NCBI RefSeq assembly: GCF_900176635.1
Contig: NZ_FXLN01000004.1
Coordinates: forward strand, 1 to 64,000
DNA from: Clostridium merdae
Lineage (GTDB): Bacteria; Bacillota; Clostridia; Oscillospirales; Acutalibacteraceae
Direction of reading: 5' to 3'
Length of the DNA stretch: 64,000 nucleotides
The notes beneath the pieces were generated by a model. The model saw nothing but the letters and a program-made list of their open reading frames with translations, was not told where the DNA came from and made no database searches. Positions within the stretch are counted from its first letter, which is position 1. The number at the start of each line of letters is the position of its first letter. Both the position numbers and the translations under genes were made by a program. Positions 25,922-34,902 of this stretch are shown here, in pieces.

Positions 25922-27124
25922 TTACCGTTTTCTGCTACCAAACCATACCGCTTTCTGCGCCTGACTTCTACCGAATCCAAGCACCTGCTCTCGTTCAGTT
26001 TGTCGTAGCATACCGGTCTGACCGAGAAAATCGTCCATCTGTGACTTCTGCCGGGATAGCTTCACTGAGGCAGCCTGAAAACGCTCAGTCAATGCGTTTT
26101 TCAGTTCTTCGCTATCGGAGCTTTTGATTCCGGCATCATACCCCGCAAGCTCTCGCTTGGTAGCTCTAATCTGGCGTTCCATGGCGCGCTGCATCTGAGT
26201 GGCATCGTAATACTTAATAGCTTTACCGTTATATCTAACGGTTTGATTTTCATAATAACGCAGTGTCTCTCTAGGGTATGCACTTGGAGAAATACCTTCA
26301 AAAAAAGGAAAAAAACTGTGCCGACAGTTCCATCCGCAGAGCCCAGCACCAGTGCCATATCCTGTAGATTTTACAAAGTCAGGATATTTGCTGTGCTTAC
26401 CAGACCGGCTAAAGATTTTGCCTTGCCACGCTTGATGTTCCGGCCGAGCTCCGGGGTGTGCTGTTGTTTCCACCAAATCGCAGCCCATATCATCAGCATA
26501 ATGCTCTGATATCTGTGACGCAGTTTGCGTTACCCCTGTCAGCGTTGCTCTGCGTATCGCCACGTCCAATTTATCGCGGTGACCGGTGGGGTAAAGAACC
26601 TCGGTCCCGGATTCAGCCGCAGAGCGTACAGCGTTTCGGATAGCGGTCATATAATCGAAAGCGCCGCTTTCCACCTGCATTTCTGCAAGGGTAACGGCAT
26701 TGATATAGGTTTGCTGCGAAGCTATGGCTGTAGTCATTGAGAGGTTTTTTAGGTGGCCGGCAGTTTTTTGCATACCCGCTTGCAGCACTTGCATAGCGCC
26801 TAACGATTGCCGCAAAGGTGGGGGAGAGAGGCCGGCGGCACGATAGATACTCATGTCTATTTCTAAGGCCTGAATCCCAGCATCTTCAAACAGCCCTCGT
26901 ACCTGCTGGTCGCTGGCGTCGGTCATTTGTGAGACAGCGCGAATAATATCATCCAGCAGCAGGCCTGATTCTTGGAGCCTTTGAATCTGCCAGTTGGCTG
27001 TAGAAGAAACGCCGCCAGTCTTTACAAGACGGCGCACAATGTCACGGGTGATGGTTTCGTCGAGTTTGCTGTATAGCCCCAGCAGGTCGTCTGCGGCGTA
27101 GTCAAAATAATCAGGTGGGAGCAT
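25922..27124 (-). CDS. phage minor capsid / head morphogenesis protein
   Basis: A 400-residue protein after the portal gene. It has long N-terminal helices and a C-terminal block T-A-H-P-G-A-R-P-E-H-Q with G-L-C-G-W-N-C-R-H-S-F, the conserved centre of the phage minor capsid protein 2 family, likely a metal- or Cys-rich fold. These proteins assist procapsid assembly. Its start is joined to the portal stop (one-base overlap). Confidence 0.87.
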   Translation of the reverse strand: MLPPDYFDYAADDLLGLYSKLDETITRDIVRRLVKTGGVSSTANWQIQRLQESGLLLDDIIRAVSQMTDASDQQVRGLFEDAGIQALEIDMSIYRAAGLSPPPLRQSLGAMQVLQAGMQKTAGHLKNLSMTTAIASQQTYINAVTLAEMQVESGAFDYMTAIRNAVRSAAESGTEVLYPTGHRDKLDVAIRRATLTGVTQTASQISEHYADDMGCDLVETTAHPGARPEHQAWQGKIFSRSGKHSKYPDFVKSTGYGTGAGLCGWNCRHSFFPFFEGISPSAYPRETLRYYENQTVRYNGKAIKYYDATQMQRAMERQIRATKRELAGYDAGIKSSDSEELKNALTERFQAASVKLSRQKSQMDDFLGQTGMLRQTEREQVLGFGRSQAQKAVWFGSRKR

Positions 27125-28524
27125 TAGGCATCACGCTCCCCAAATCCAAACGGATTGCTGAGATTTGCGCTTTGCTGCGCCTCCGCAACAAGCTGTTTTG
27201 CTTCTTCTTCGGTATATCCCTCGTAGTCAACGAGGTACTTCCATTTGGGCAGCACGTTAGCAATCACCATCTGCCAAGCCCTGGCACGGTCCTCGGAAAC
27301 ATTGACAGACAGGTCCCTCATAGAATAGCTTTCTTCATATGTTCCGGGAGGGGCGAGGTTATACAGTGTTGCATAAACGCCCAGAGCATAAGCCAGTCCG
27401 GACAGGGCGGTTTTCAATGCCTTTTGAATATCCGTCGCAGTAGATACAGTGCGCTGCTGGTCAGCCTCAACCTGCGTTGCTGTGACCATACCAGTTTTCT
27501 CATCAAAGGAGAAATATCCGTTAGAGAATCCGCATTGGTTGCCGGCAATGTTCAGAAATGTTTGCATGCTCTGGCGGTACTCAGCAATACGAATAGTAGG
27601 ATTGAATTCATGGTAGGTATTTGCTTCGTCCACGCCATACTCTAAACCTTGAATCAGGTCGGGGATAGGGTTGTTCGTAACATTGCCTTTATTATCGCGC
27701 CGGAGAATTTTATCGGATACAAACACCTTGCGATCAGCGGTTTTAATTTCTCTTCGCAAGCCACGAGCGGTAATATCAATATCCTGAATCGTGTCTATTG
27801 CTTTTGCAAAGATAGAGCAACCAAGGGGGGAAGAACTGTCAATCTGATTTGCCCAGGGCATTTTCAGATACGAAAACAGCGGTTGTTCTAGATGGTCTAT
27901 GCTGACTTCCGGCTGAATGTTTACCCATTCTCGCACAGCAGCTAACGAAATCGGGCGGCCAATAGTATTCGGGCTGTCACTCACGAATGCCTTGTTACTG
28001 ATTTTGTATATGCTTCCCTCAAAACGTTGGTACTCAAAGCGATTGTAGTATTTGTCACCAACCTGCTTTGATGATATGAATATGACTCCTGTTATGTCTC
28101 CGTTGCTATCCAAATCCACCGGAATGAATTCTCCGTGCTTAATGAAATCCACGCCGCTGCCATTTGGTTTCAGCATCATACCGCCCATAGCACAAGCATA
28201 TTCCAGTTGGGTCCGTATCTTATCTTGCAGCTTTGCCATGCGCTGTTGAAGGTAATCAGCGCGGGCAGAGCCTGTGATTTTAAAGGCAAGCTCAATTGTT
28301 GCTAAGCGGGCTGCTTCGCTAGACACGATGGAAGCAAACTGGGCGGAGCGCATTTCCGGGTCATCATCCAGCCAACAAGCCCGACCTTCGTATATTTGTT
28401 TCCAGTTTTCGATAGATCCCATCATAACAGACGACGCTGCCGGCTGAACTTTGAAAATCTGGTAAACTTCCTGTGGACTAAACACGTTGTGAAACACCCC
28501 CTTAATCCAGTTTAAAAAGCCCAC
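27124..28524 (-). CDS. phage portal protein
   Basis: About 466 residues, SPP1-type portal, the dodecamer through which DNA enters the head. Supporting parts are E-N-W-K-Q-I-Y-E-G, an E-A-A-R-L-A helix, C-A-M-G-G-M-M-L-K-P, and the C-terminal T-A-T-Q-V-E-A-D-Q-Q-R-T region with its long helix. I favour GTG 28524 (GFLNWIKGVF) just after the terminase stop; a longer form from ATG 28557 would overlap the terminase by 29 bases. Confidence 0.88.
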   Translation of the reverse strand: MGFLNWIKGVFHNVFSPQEVYQIFKVQPAASSVMMGSIENWKQIYEGRACWLDDDPEMRSAQFASIVSSEAARLATIELAFKITGSARADYLQQRMAKLQDKIRTQLEYACAMGGMMLKPNGSGVDFIKHGEFIPVDLDSNGDITGVIFISSKQVGDKYYNRFEYQRFEGSIYKISNKAFVSDSPNTIGRPISLAAVREWVNIQPEVSIDHLEQPLFSYLKMPWANQIDSSSPLGCSIFAKAIDTIQDIDITARGLRREIKTADRKVFVSDKILRRDNKGNVTNNPIPDLIQGLEYGVDEANTYHEFNPTIRIAEYRQSMQTFLNIAGNQCGFSNGYFSFDEKTGMVTATQVEADQQRTVSTATDIQKALKTALSGLAYALGVYATLYNLAPPGTYEESYSMRDLSVNVSEDRARAWQMVIANVLPKWKYLVDYEGYTEEEAKQLVAEAQQSANLSNPFGFGERDA

Positions 28525-28528
28525 GGTA

Positions 28529-29737
28529 TCACCGCCAATTCTCCCATCTGAATTCATTCCTTAAAATCGTGCTGGTAAAGTAGCGCACATCATCCATTGC
28601 ATGGTCAAACTCTTTGAGCACGGAGTCCTCTGGCTTATCCGGGTCCCAGGAGTACGCCTCGAACTCTCGGATACAATCATCGCAGCACTCACAAATTTGT
28701 ATCTTTCCTGCCTGCAGCAGAGAGGAAACCGCCGCAATGCCGGGAATAACATCGTTCTTCGCTTTATCTACAGGGAACCGGCCGTGCCGGTAAACTGTTT
28801 CAATGAAGCTGCTTGCGGACGGGTCAACCACCACACGCTCGATGTAGAGGTCACCGGCCAGCTTTTCTACCTCTGAGTAATGTTCCTCGTCGGTTCGCTG
28901 CTGCTTTGTTTTACGGCCATCATGGTAATACTCGGCAACTCTGATTGCAACGCCATCACGCACACACCACAAGCCTGCAGAGAACGGATTTAGAATGCCG
29001 TAATCAATACTGATGAAGTAACGGCCTGTACCAAGAAATTCGGAGATGATATGCTTTTCGCGGTCAAACATAGGGTAGACGAGGCCCTCTGCCTGTACCC
29101 ATTCACCTAATACATAGCGGCGATAAAACACGCCGGTGTACATGCTTTCATATCTCGCAAGAGTTTCTTTGCTAAGAGACGGATTGTCTGACATGAGAAA
29201 ATGTAAGTGCATAGCATCTTTGCTATCGAGTTGCTTAATCCATTCCTCATAAAACCAATGCTGTGGGTTGGCTGGGTTGCAGTTAAACCAGAACTTAGCA
29301 CCCTCTACGGAGCACCGGGCAAGAGCCTGTTCCACAAAGGAGCGGGGCATTAGTGCTACTTCATCCAGCAGCACGCCGGCCAGCGTGATGCCCTGAATCA
29401 GCTGATAGGAACTTTCGTCTTTTCCACCGAATACATAGAAGGTGTTGGTTTTGCCTCCACGGCTTACGGTCAGTATGTGATTAGCAAATCGAATAGCGAA
29501 GTGCTCCTTGAGGTATTTAATTGCTAGGAGCGGCTTTATTACATTTCGTTCGGCAGAGATAACCGTCTTCCCACAAATGCCAAAATTCTGGCCGTTGTAG
29601 TTGGCCATTGCCCACAAAAGATAGGAGAGGGACATAACAGCAGTTTTGCCAGAGCGAACAGCACCATCACAAATCAAAGCGGTTTTACCGGCGTAGGGAA
29701 AACGCAGTATTTCCTTTTGCTTTGCTGAGAATCCCAT
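28529..29737 (-). CDS. terminase large subunit (PBSX-type)
   Basis: A 402-residue DNA packaging motor. The ATPase part shows Walker A GAVRSGKT (residues 25-32) and Walker B GVLLDEVALM, then N-C-N-P coupling motif. The nuclease part shows Asp residues in F-I-S-I-D-Y-G, V-V-V-D-P-S-A-S and D-H-A-M-D-D-V-R-Y. It shares one base with the small subunit gene. Confidence 0.93.
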   Translation of the reverse strand: MGFSAKQKEILRFPYAGKTALICDGAVRSGKTAVMSLSYLLWAMANYNGQNFGICGKTVISAERNVIKPLLAIKYLKEHFAIRFANHILTVSRGGKTNTFYVFGGKDESSYQLIQGITLAGVLLDEVALMPRSFVEQALARCSVEGAKFWFNCNPANPQHWFYEEWIKQLDSKDAMHLHFLMSDNPSLSKETLARYESMYTGVFYRRYVLGEWVQAEGLVYPMFDREKHIISEFLGTGRYFISIDYGILNPFSAGLWCVRDGVAIRVAEYYHDGRKTKQQRTDEEHYSEVEKLAGDLYIERVVVDPSASSFIETVYRHGRFPVDKAKNDVIPGIAAVSSLLQAGKIQICECCDDCIREFEAYSWDPDKPEDSVLKEFDHAMDDVRYFTSTILRNEFRWENWR

Positions 29738-30198
29738 TACTTAAAATCCTCCTTGATAGCTGCTGTAATTGGGTCGTCTTCTGAATTAACGGATCCAGCA
29801 TTTTCTGGTGGTTTATCTCGCCATATATCTGGACGCCTGTTTTTCAGCCAGAAAGCCGCGGCTCCTACATCAGGGACAACCTGTTTTATCGTTTGAACTA
29901 CCTTGCGGGATTTTACTTTCCCGCCCGGTCCTTCCTCAACCTCAACTTTTTCTTCAAGGTACTCGTAGCCCTTTGCCCGTTTGAGTAGTGCATTCTCAAC
30001 TTCAATATCAACAACTTCCTTGCCTCTTTTTAAGGCGTCGGAAATGTCGGGATACTTTGCTTTCCAAGCGTATAGAGTGGCACGGTTAACTCCCATTTTT
30101 TCGGCGAGCTGCTCATCAGTTAGGCCCTCTCGTGCCCAAGCTTCAAGGAGGAGCCTTCCGTCCGGAGTCAGCCACTTTTGATATTTGCCTTTCGCCAC
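29737..30198 (-). CDS. terminase small subunit
   Basis: About 153 residues. It opens A-K-G-K-Y-Q-K-W-L-T-P-D-G and has an HTH (LTDEQLAEKMGVNRATLYAW) for pac-site recognition, then a charged oligomerisation part. I favour GTG 30198, giving the M-A-K-G-K-Y start usual for the family, over GTG 30210. The 5' end overlaps a small Cys-rich ORF. Confidence 0.88.
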   Translation of the reverse strand: MAKGKYQKWLTPDGRLLLEAWAREGLTDEQLAEKMGVNRATLYAWKAKYPDISDALKRGKEVVDIEVENALLKRAKGYEYLEEKVEVEEGPGGKVKSRKVVQTIKQVVPDVGAAAFWLKNRRPDIWRDKPPENAGSVNSEDDPITAAIKEDFK

Positions 30199-30301
30199 AC
30201 TCGTCACCACCTCGCTCTATCTGATATAAACATCGCGGCAGCATGCAGTACGGCACACCCGCCTTGTGGTAATCGTTCCAAGGGCAATTGATGCACTTCA
30301 C
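30143..30301 (-). CDS. small Cys-rich protein, possible
   Basis: A 52-residue ORF starting at GTG 30301 with an excellent site (AGGAGG, seven bases). The sequence begins K-C-I-N-C-P-W and includes P-Y-C-M-L-P-R-C and D-E-C-G, six Cys in a zinc-knuckle-like spacing. It overlaps the terminase small subunit start by about 56 bases in another frame. Translation is plausible from the ribosome site; function unknown. Confidence 0.5.
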   Translation of the reverse strand: MKCINCPWNDYHKAGVPYCMLPRCLYQIERGGDECGERQISKVADSGRKAPP

Positions 30302-30330
30302 TGCTGCTCACCTCCTGAAAATGGGTATGA

Positions 30331-30358
30331 AAAAGGACGCCTCATAGGGCGCCCTTAA
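30331..30358 (-). terminator. terminator after the membrane protein gene
   Basis: AAGGGCGCC..GGCGTCCTT hairpin followed on the minus strand by TTTTTC, four bases after the stop at 30362. Confidence 0.8.
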
Positions 30359-30361
30359 CTA

Positions 30362-30925
30362 TTAGCGGAGATTCCTAAACAATGGATTTTTGCTTTCATC
30401 AGCTATACCTAAATAATCGGATTTTTCATATAAAAATTCCTTATTATAATTTTTGGGGAAGTTCTCTATCAGAAAAGTTATTAGTCTCTTATCATCATAT
30501 CCAAGAATGATAAAATTTCGCCTGTTTTTATGCCTCAAAGCTTTTTTATTAATAACTTTTCCGGATTTTAACTCAGAAATAGGAATTGACGTGATATATA
30601 AAAGGCTTACGGTTCTTCCGTTTCCTCCATATTTTATATATAAGCCCCATTCTGTAACATCGCAGAAATTGATTTTGCGGGGTAAGAAACCATGTTTGAA
30701 GAAGATAATTTCATTTTCCGTTACTTTAACAAAAGTCAAAAGAAGAGTAATCAATATAGTGCCAGGTATTACAAAAATAAACAAAGGGAAAAAATATACA
30801 GGAGTGTAATTACCTTTTTCTGCCGCATAATTTGTTACAACGGTACCTAATATACACGATATTACAATCCATATAGGCAGAATGACTCCGAGTGTATAAT
30901 AAGGCCAATAATATTTATTTTTCAT
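30362..30925 (-). CDS. membrane protein with PH-like domain (unknown)
   Basis: A 187-residue AT-rich protein. Two N-terminal helices (about 8-30 and 43-65) are followed by a 110-residue beta-rich domain that begins T-E-N-E-I-I-F-F, reminiscent of bacterial PH-like domains. It is followed by its own terminator and differs in base composition from the terminase genes, so it may be an inserted moron carried on the same strand. Function unknown. Confidence 0.68.
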   Translation of the reverse strand: MKNKYYWPYYTLGVILPIWIVISCILGTVVTNYAAEKGNYTPVYFFPLFIFVIPGTILITLLLTFVKVTENEIIFFKHGFLPRKINFCDVTEWGLYIKYGGNGRTVSLLYITSIPISELKSGKVINKKALRHKNRRNFIILGYDDKRLITFLIENFPKNYNKEFLYEKSDYLGIADESKNPLFRNLR

Positions 30926-30987
30926 GTTATGGCTCCTACAATTTATTAACCTTAATACTAGAACTAAATATTTATAAAGTCAACATA

Positions 30988-31722
30988 TTAATTATACGCT
31001 TTCATTCTACGTGTAGCTATATGATAATACTGCTTGTCCCACTCGAACCCTGTAAAATTACGCTTAGAGTTAATACATGCAACCGCCGTTGTACCGCTCC
31101 CCATGCAGTTGTCCAGTACTAATTCGCCGGGATTGGTATATGTCCGAATGAAGTATTCAAACAGTGCAACAGGCTTTTGTGTCGGGTGAAGACCGCGTTC
31201 GCATTTTACTTCCAGCAACTGCCTTGGATAATGTACAACACAGGTTTCGGTATCATGAGACAAGCTTCCATCCTTTGCATAAACAAAATCTCCGTGCGCC
31301 GGCGCTTTCTTTCCTCGTTGAATAATAGGCTTATCCAGTACAATAATGCCCTGTGGGTTGTACGTGGGTAAATGTTTATAGAAAACACAGACTTCTTCCA
31401 CGCACCGCAGCGGCTGCCTTTTAGCATTGGCGAACCCGGTTATCATGTTTTTGCTCCAATACCAGCAATACCGGAATAGCTTCGGTTGGCTACTGATTAA
31501 TCTTGTGGTAAATGGCTGGCATGCTGTTAAAACAATAGCCCCGTTGTTCTTAATGATGCGTAGATACTGCTGCCACAGCTGGTCAAATGGAAGCAAGCTG
31601 TCCCATCTGCAGTCTGTAATGCCATACGGCAAATCGCACAGTATCATATCGATACTTTTATCCGGGTACATACTCATACCAGACAGGCAGTCCATATTAA
31701 ATATTTTATTGGTATAGTTCAT
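30988..31722 (-). CDS. phage DNA methyltransferase (N6/N4 class)
   Basis: A 244-residue amino-methyltransferase in beta order: catalytic motif IV DLPYG (a DPPY variant) near residue 30, a target region, then the AdoMet motif I N-C-M-G-S-G-T-T near 210 and an H-P-T-Q-K-P-V motif. It modifies adenine-N6 or cytosine-N4, probably to shield phage DNA from restriction; no partner nuclease is adjacent. ATG 31722 has AAAGGAG upstream. Confidence 0.92.
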   Translation of the reverse strand: MNYTNKIFNMDCLSGMSMYPDKSIDMILCDLPYGITDCRWDSLLPFDQLWQQYLRIIKNNGAIVLTACQPFTTRLISSQPKLFRYCWYWSKNMITGFANAKRQPLRCVEEVCVFYKHLPTYNPQGIIVLDKPIIQRGKKAPAHGDFVYAKDGSLSHDTETCVVHYPRQLLEVKCERGLHPTQKPVALFEYFIRTYTNPGELVLDNCMGSGTTAVACINSKRNFTGFEWDKQYYHIATRRMKAYN

Positions 31723-31758
31723 ATACGGCTCCTTTCATAGGACCCGCACAAAGGTATG

Positions 31759-31788
31759 AAAAAACGCCCGGCTATGTGCCAAGCGTTT
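31759..31788 (-). terminator. terminator between regulator and methyltransferase genes
   Basis: AAACGCTTGGC..GCCGGGCGTTT hairpin followed by TTTT on the minus strand. It marks the end of the early transcript. Confidence 0.78.
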
Positions 31789-31808
31789 GATACAAAATTC
31801 CCATAATA

Positions 31809-32276
31809 TTATTTTACAGGATACAATCCGGAATTACCGGAATTTAATAAATATTTTTCAATCTTTTTCCTTGGGGTTCCTTCGTCACGACACCCAATAC
31901 GGTAAGCTACTTGGGGCCATGTTAGCCCTTGTATGTAGTACAGAGTGATAATCTGACGAATCTTGCTGTCCTCAATACTTTCGATAAATCGGTCAAGCTT
32001 GTCGTATTCCTCTTGGCGCCGGCGCTCACGTTCAGCAATTGCCAACTTGATTTTTTGAAGTCGGGCATCTTCATCGTGAAATGCAGCGGTTTCGGTAGGA
32101 GAAACTCCACAAACCGTAACGCTGTGCTTTTGGTACGGCGGGTATTTGCTCGATGCTTCCACACAGTTTGGAGTTTTCATGCTACGCATATTATTTCGGA
32201 TTTCTGCGCGCTGCTCTTTTAGTAGTTGTATCTCACGCTTTAAATCGCGCAGCTGGGATAGTTCTTTTTTGGTCAC
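31809..32276 (-). CDS. late-gene regulator (RinA/ArpU-like, sigma-70 region 4 HTH)
   Basis: About 155 residues. An N-terminal coiled coil (KKELSQLRDLKREIQLLKEQ) leads to an HTH with I-I-T-L-Y-Y-I-Q-G-L-T-W-P-Q-V-A, as in DUF1492/ArpU-type phage activators that switch on packaging and structural genes. GTG 32276 follows AGGGGG at a good distance and comes just after the previous stop; an upstream TTG is less likely. Its place before the late operon fits. Confidence 0.8.
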   Translation of the reverse strand: MTKKELSQLRDLKREIQLLKEQRAEIRNNMRSMKTPNCVEASSKYPPYQKHSVTVCGVSPTETAAFHDEDARLQKIKLAIAERERRRQEEYDKLDRFIESIEDSKIRQIITLYYIQGLTWPQVAYRIGCRDEGTPRKKIEKYLLNSGNSGLYPVK

Positions 32277-32278
32277 TT

Positions 32279-32482
32279 CTAATACCCCCTTAATAACCAA
32301 GATTCACATTGTTTAAAAGTTTCAAATTCCTCAGTCCACGCATCACCAGTGGAGTTGTCTATTCCTATAAATTTACTTCCATCGATACACCAAAATAGGC
32401 CGTGAGGCGAATACTTGGCTATGATTTTTAAAGCTTGTTGTTTACTCACATTGGTAATAAGTTGATTTGTCGCTGCAGCCAT
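32279..32482 (-). CDS. small phage protein
   Basis: A 67-residue protein (S-K-Q-Q-A-L-K-I-I-A-K-Y, then F-W-C-I-D-G-S-K-F-I-G-I-D-N) with a short hydrophobic core. Conserved-looking, tightly packed in the early operon, function unknown. Confidence 0.65.
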   Translation of the reverse strand: MAAATNQLITNVSKQQALKIIAKYSPHGLFWCIDGSKFIGIDNSTGDAWTEEFETFKQCESWLLRGY

Positions 32483-32485
32483 TCG

Positions 32486-32794
32486 CTACCTCCTTCGCCG
32501 GGCTTCCATTTTCTCATAATCCTCGGACTCATACCCCAACCCCATCTGGTCGCAACGCTTGTCCACATGCTGCCAAAAGATTTCATCGTCTTGATGCTCG
32601 ATGATGAGATTCCCGACATATTGGGATAATTCAAGATTCCGTTTAGCTCCGAACCCATACAAATCGTTCAAAGCGACGGCTACCAGCTTAAACAGCCGGC
32701 AGCTCATGCTATGGCTTTCTTCCTGGATATACTGGTCTACTACTTTCAAATCCCGGTTAGACATCATCTGCTGGGAGGGAATACGTGCTTTCAT
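32486..32794 (-). CDS. conserved phage early protein
   Basis: A 102-residue helical protein opening M-K-A-R-I-P-S-Q-Q-M and containing L-K-L-V-A-V-A-L-N-D-L-Y-G-F-G and I-I-E-H-Q-D-D-E-I-F-W. I have a sense of this as a common hypothetical in Clostridia phages; no role is known. Confidence 0.7.
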   Translation of the reverse strand: MKARIPSQQMMSNRDLKVVDQYIQEESHSMSCRLFKLVAVALNDLYGFGAKRNLELSQYVGNLIIEHQDDEIFWQHVDKRCDQMGLGYESEDYEKMEARRRR

Positions 32795-32988
32795 TCAGAG
32801 GCCTCCCTTATTGGTCTAGCGACCATGAAACAATATCCTAGAAAGACACTATTCAAAGCCGCGTTAGTGGGATTCGCATAGTTTAAGAAGGCGGTGGAGA
32901 TGCCGCTGAGAATAAAGCAGACCCCGGCTAATCGCACGATGAACCAATAGACTTTTGGGGATGATAATGCATTTAAAAATCTTTTCAT
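32791..32988 (-). CDS. small membrane protein
   Basis: A 65-residue protein with two hydrophobic helices (V-Y-W-F-I-V-R-L-A-G-V-C-F-I-L-S-G and L-N-S-V-F-L-G-Y-C-F-M-V). It overlaps the genes on both sides by four bases. Function unknown. Confidence 0.6.
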   Translation of the reverse strand: MKRFLNALSSPKVYWFIVRLAGVCFILSGISTAFLNYANPTNAALNSVFLGYCFMVARPIREASE

Positions 32989-34379
32989 GCGGATTCCTCC
33001 TTTACTTTTTCAATCCTGACGCGAAGGGACTTCAAAAGACTTTCTTGTGTGTTGCTTTTTCCCTGCAAAGCATCCATGACATCCTCGTCCATACTACCCT
33101 GTACTATCAGGTGATGGATAAAAACTTTCTGTTTCTGACCCTGTCGGTGCAGACGTTTATCTGCTTGCTGCTTTAATTCCAAGGACCAGTTAAGCCCGAA
33201 CCAGATAATGTGATTACCGCCATCCTGCAAGTTCAGGCCGTAGGCGGTGCTGGCCGGATGCGCCAGGAGAATATCAATCTGGTGATTATTCCAGTCGGTT
33301 TCATCCTGGGCATCTTTGTACACCCTGATTCGTAAGCCTGACTTTTTCAGTGCTGCTAAAATCCGGTCTCGGTCATGCTGGAAGTTATAAAACACAAGCG
33401 CCGATTGCCCCTGTAGTGCTTCCACAAGTTCCAGAAATGCTTCAATCTTGCACTTGTGAATTTCTACCACCTGCCGGTCTTCTCCGTATACAGCGCCATT
33501 TCCAAGCTGTAACAGCTTTGTTCCAAGGGCTGCAGCTGTAGTGGCCGTGATTTCCTCATCGTTGATTTCTAGCAGCATGTCCTTTTCTAGCTTCTTGTAA
33601 GCTGCTTGTGCCTTGGTATCCAACTGCACAGGAACTTCTATCGAGAGACATTCGGGTAAATCCAGATAATCTTCCGCACTCATGCTGATGCAGATATCGT
33701 TAATTTTGTCTTGGATGGTGTCGTCGGCTCCATCCTTTGGTTTATAGCTAAAAACCTGCTGGGCACTGCGCTGGTCTGGGTCAAAATACCGCTGCCGGAA
33801 CCCGCCTATTGTTTTGCCCAAGCGTTCACCACCATCCAGTAAGTACACCTGCGCCCACAAGTCAATCAGTCCGTTTGGGGCTGGGGTACCGGTTAGTTCT
33901 ACCAGTCGGGAAATCCTCTTTCTTACCCAGCAAAGAGACTTGAATCTTTTGGCTTGGTGATTCTTAAAGCTGCTGCTTTCGTCTATCACCACCATGTCGA
34001 AGGGCCAGTCATTTCGGTAGTAGTCTACCAGCCATTGGACATTCTCGCGGTTTATGACATACACGTCTGCTGGGGTGTTGAGGGCTCGGATTCTCTGTTT
34101 TAGACTTCCCAGCACCGGAATAATTCGCAGTAGCTTTAGGTGTTCCCACTTGGCAGCCTCTTTGCTCCAAGTTGCTTCGGCCACTTTCTTTGGGGCGATT
34201 ACCAATACCTTTCGGACGGCAAAGCGGCTGTATTTTAACTCATTTACTGCGGTCAGAGTAATTACCGTTTTGCCGAGACCCATGCCAAGATAAGCGCCTA
34301 GCCCGGGTCCGGGGAATACAGGCATGTCCACAATCCGGTTAATGCAATAGGCCTGGTAGTTATGGGGGAGAAATTTCAT
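32985..34379 (-). CDS. phage SNF2/DEAD-like helicase
   Basis: A 464-residue superfamily 2 ATPase. Walker A is GMGLGKT (near 33), motif II is a D-E-S-S-S variant, motif III is ELTGTPAPN, and motif VI is RLHRQGQ. It is common in phage replication modules next to VRR-NUC and primase genes, acting on replication forks or packaging intermediates. Confidence 0.92.
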   Translation of the reverse strand: MKFLPHNYQAYCINRIVDMPVFPGPGLGAYLGMGLGKTVITLTAVNELKYSRFAVRKVLVIAPKKVAEATWSKEAAKWEHLKLLRIIPVLGSLKQRIRALNTPADVYVINRENVQWLVDYYRNDWPFDMVVIDESSSFKNHQAKRFKSLCWVRKRISRLVELTGTPAPNGLIDLWAQVYLLDGGERLGKTIGGFRQRYFDPDQRSAQQVFSYKPKDGADDTIQDKINDICISMSAEDYLDLPECLSIEVPVQLDTKAQAAYKKLEKDMLLEINDEEITATTAAALGTKLLQLGNGAVYGEDRQVVEIHKCKIEAFLELVEALQGQSALVFYNFQHDRDRILAALKKSGLRIRVYKDAQDETDWNNHQIDILLAHPASTAYGLNLQDGGNHIIWFGLNWSLELKQQADKRLHRQGQKQKVFIHHLIVQGSMDEDVMDALQGKSNTQESLLKSLRVRIEKVKEESA

Positions 34380-34385
34380 TTAGCC

Positions 34386-34667
34386 TCACCTGCCCATGTA
34401 CTCAGCAATGAATTGATCAACACGTTCTTTTCGGTCGATTACCCACACTTCAAAGCCAAGAGATTCTAATTTCTTATGCTGACTTCTTTGCAAAGCCGTT
34501 GGTTGTTTTCCTGGCGCTTTCAGCTCTACGAATACGGCCCTGCCTCCGGGTAAACAAACCAATCTGTCTGGCACCCCTGTGTTTCCCGGCGAAACGAATT
34601 TGCACGCCTTGCCGCCCAGTTCTTTCACCCTGTCGCGAAGATATGCTTCTATCGCTGCTTCTCTCAT
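34386..34667 (-). CDS. VRR-NUC nuclease
   Basis: A 93-residue stand-alone VRR-NUC domain of the PD-(D/E)XK fold. Visible catalytic parts are V-P-D-R-L and V-F-V-E-L-K-A-P-G, with an N-terminal Glu in E-A-A-I-E. Often paired with an SNF2 helicase in phages, as here, and likely a structure-specific nuclease. ATG 34667 has GGAGG upstream. Confidence 0.92.
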   Translation of the reverse strand: MREAAIEAYLRDRVKELGGKACKFVSPGNTGVPDRLVCLPGGRAVFVELKAPGKQPTALQRSQHKKLESLGFEVWVIDRKERVDQFIAEYMGR

Positions 34668-34675
34668 ATTTCCTC

Positions 34676-34879
34676 CTACTCTGGCAGATACCAGAACCAG
34701 TTTAATGTTTCACCATTAATCACGGAATCGTTCCAGCATTTTACCCCTAAAGCTTTGCGAGCCTGTTTTAATTCTTTTCTGGTAAATCCCTGTTCAAAAG
34801 CTTTCTTACGAACATAATCACAGCAAGTTAATCCTTGAGATTTTAAAAAGACAAATAACCATTTTTCACAAGTTATCAT
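34676..34879 (-). CDS. small phage DNA-binding-like protein
   Basis: A 67-residue protein resembling a winged-helix module (R-K-K-A-F-E-Q-G-F-T-R-K-E-L-K-Q-A-R-K-A-L-G-V) found beside phage primases. It lies beside the iteron cluster. The role is unknown; binding there is a guess from position. Confidence 0.6.
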   Translation of the reverse strand: MITCEKWLFVFLKSQGLTCCDYVRKKAFEQGFTRKELKQARKALGVKCWNDSVINGETLNWFWYLPE

Positions 34880-34902
34880 ATTAATTCCTTTCGAGAATTT
34901 CC

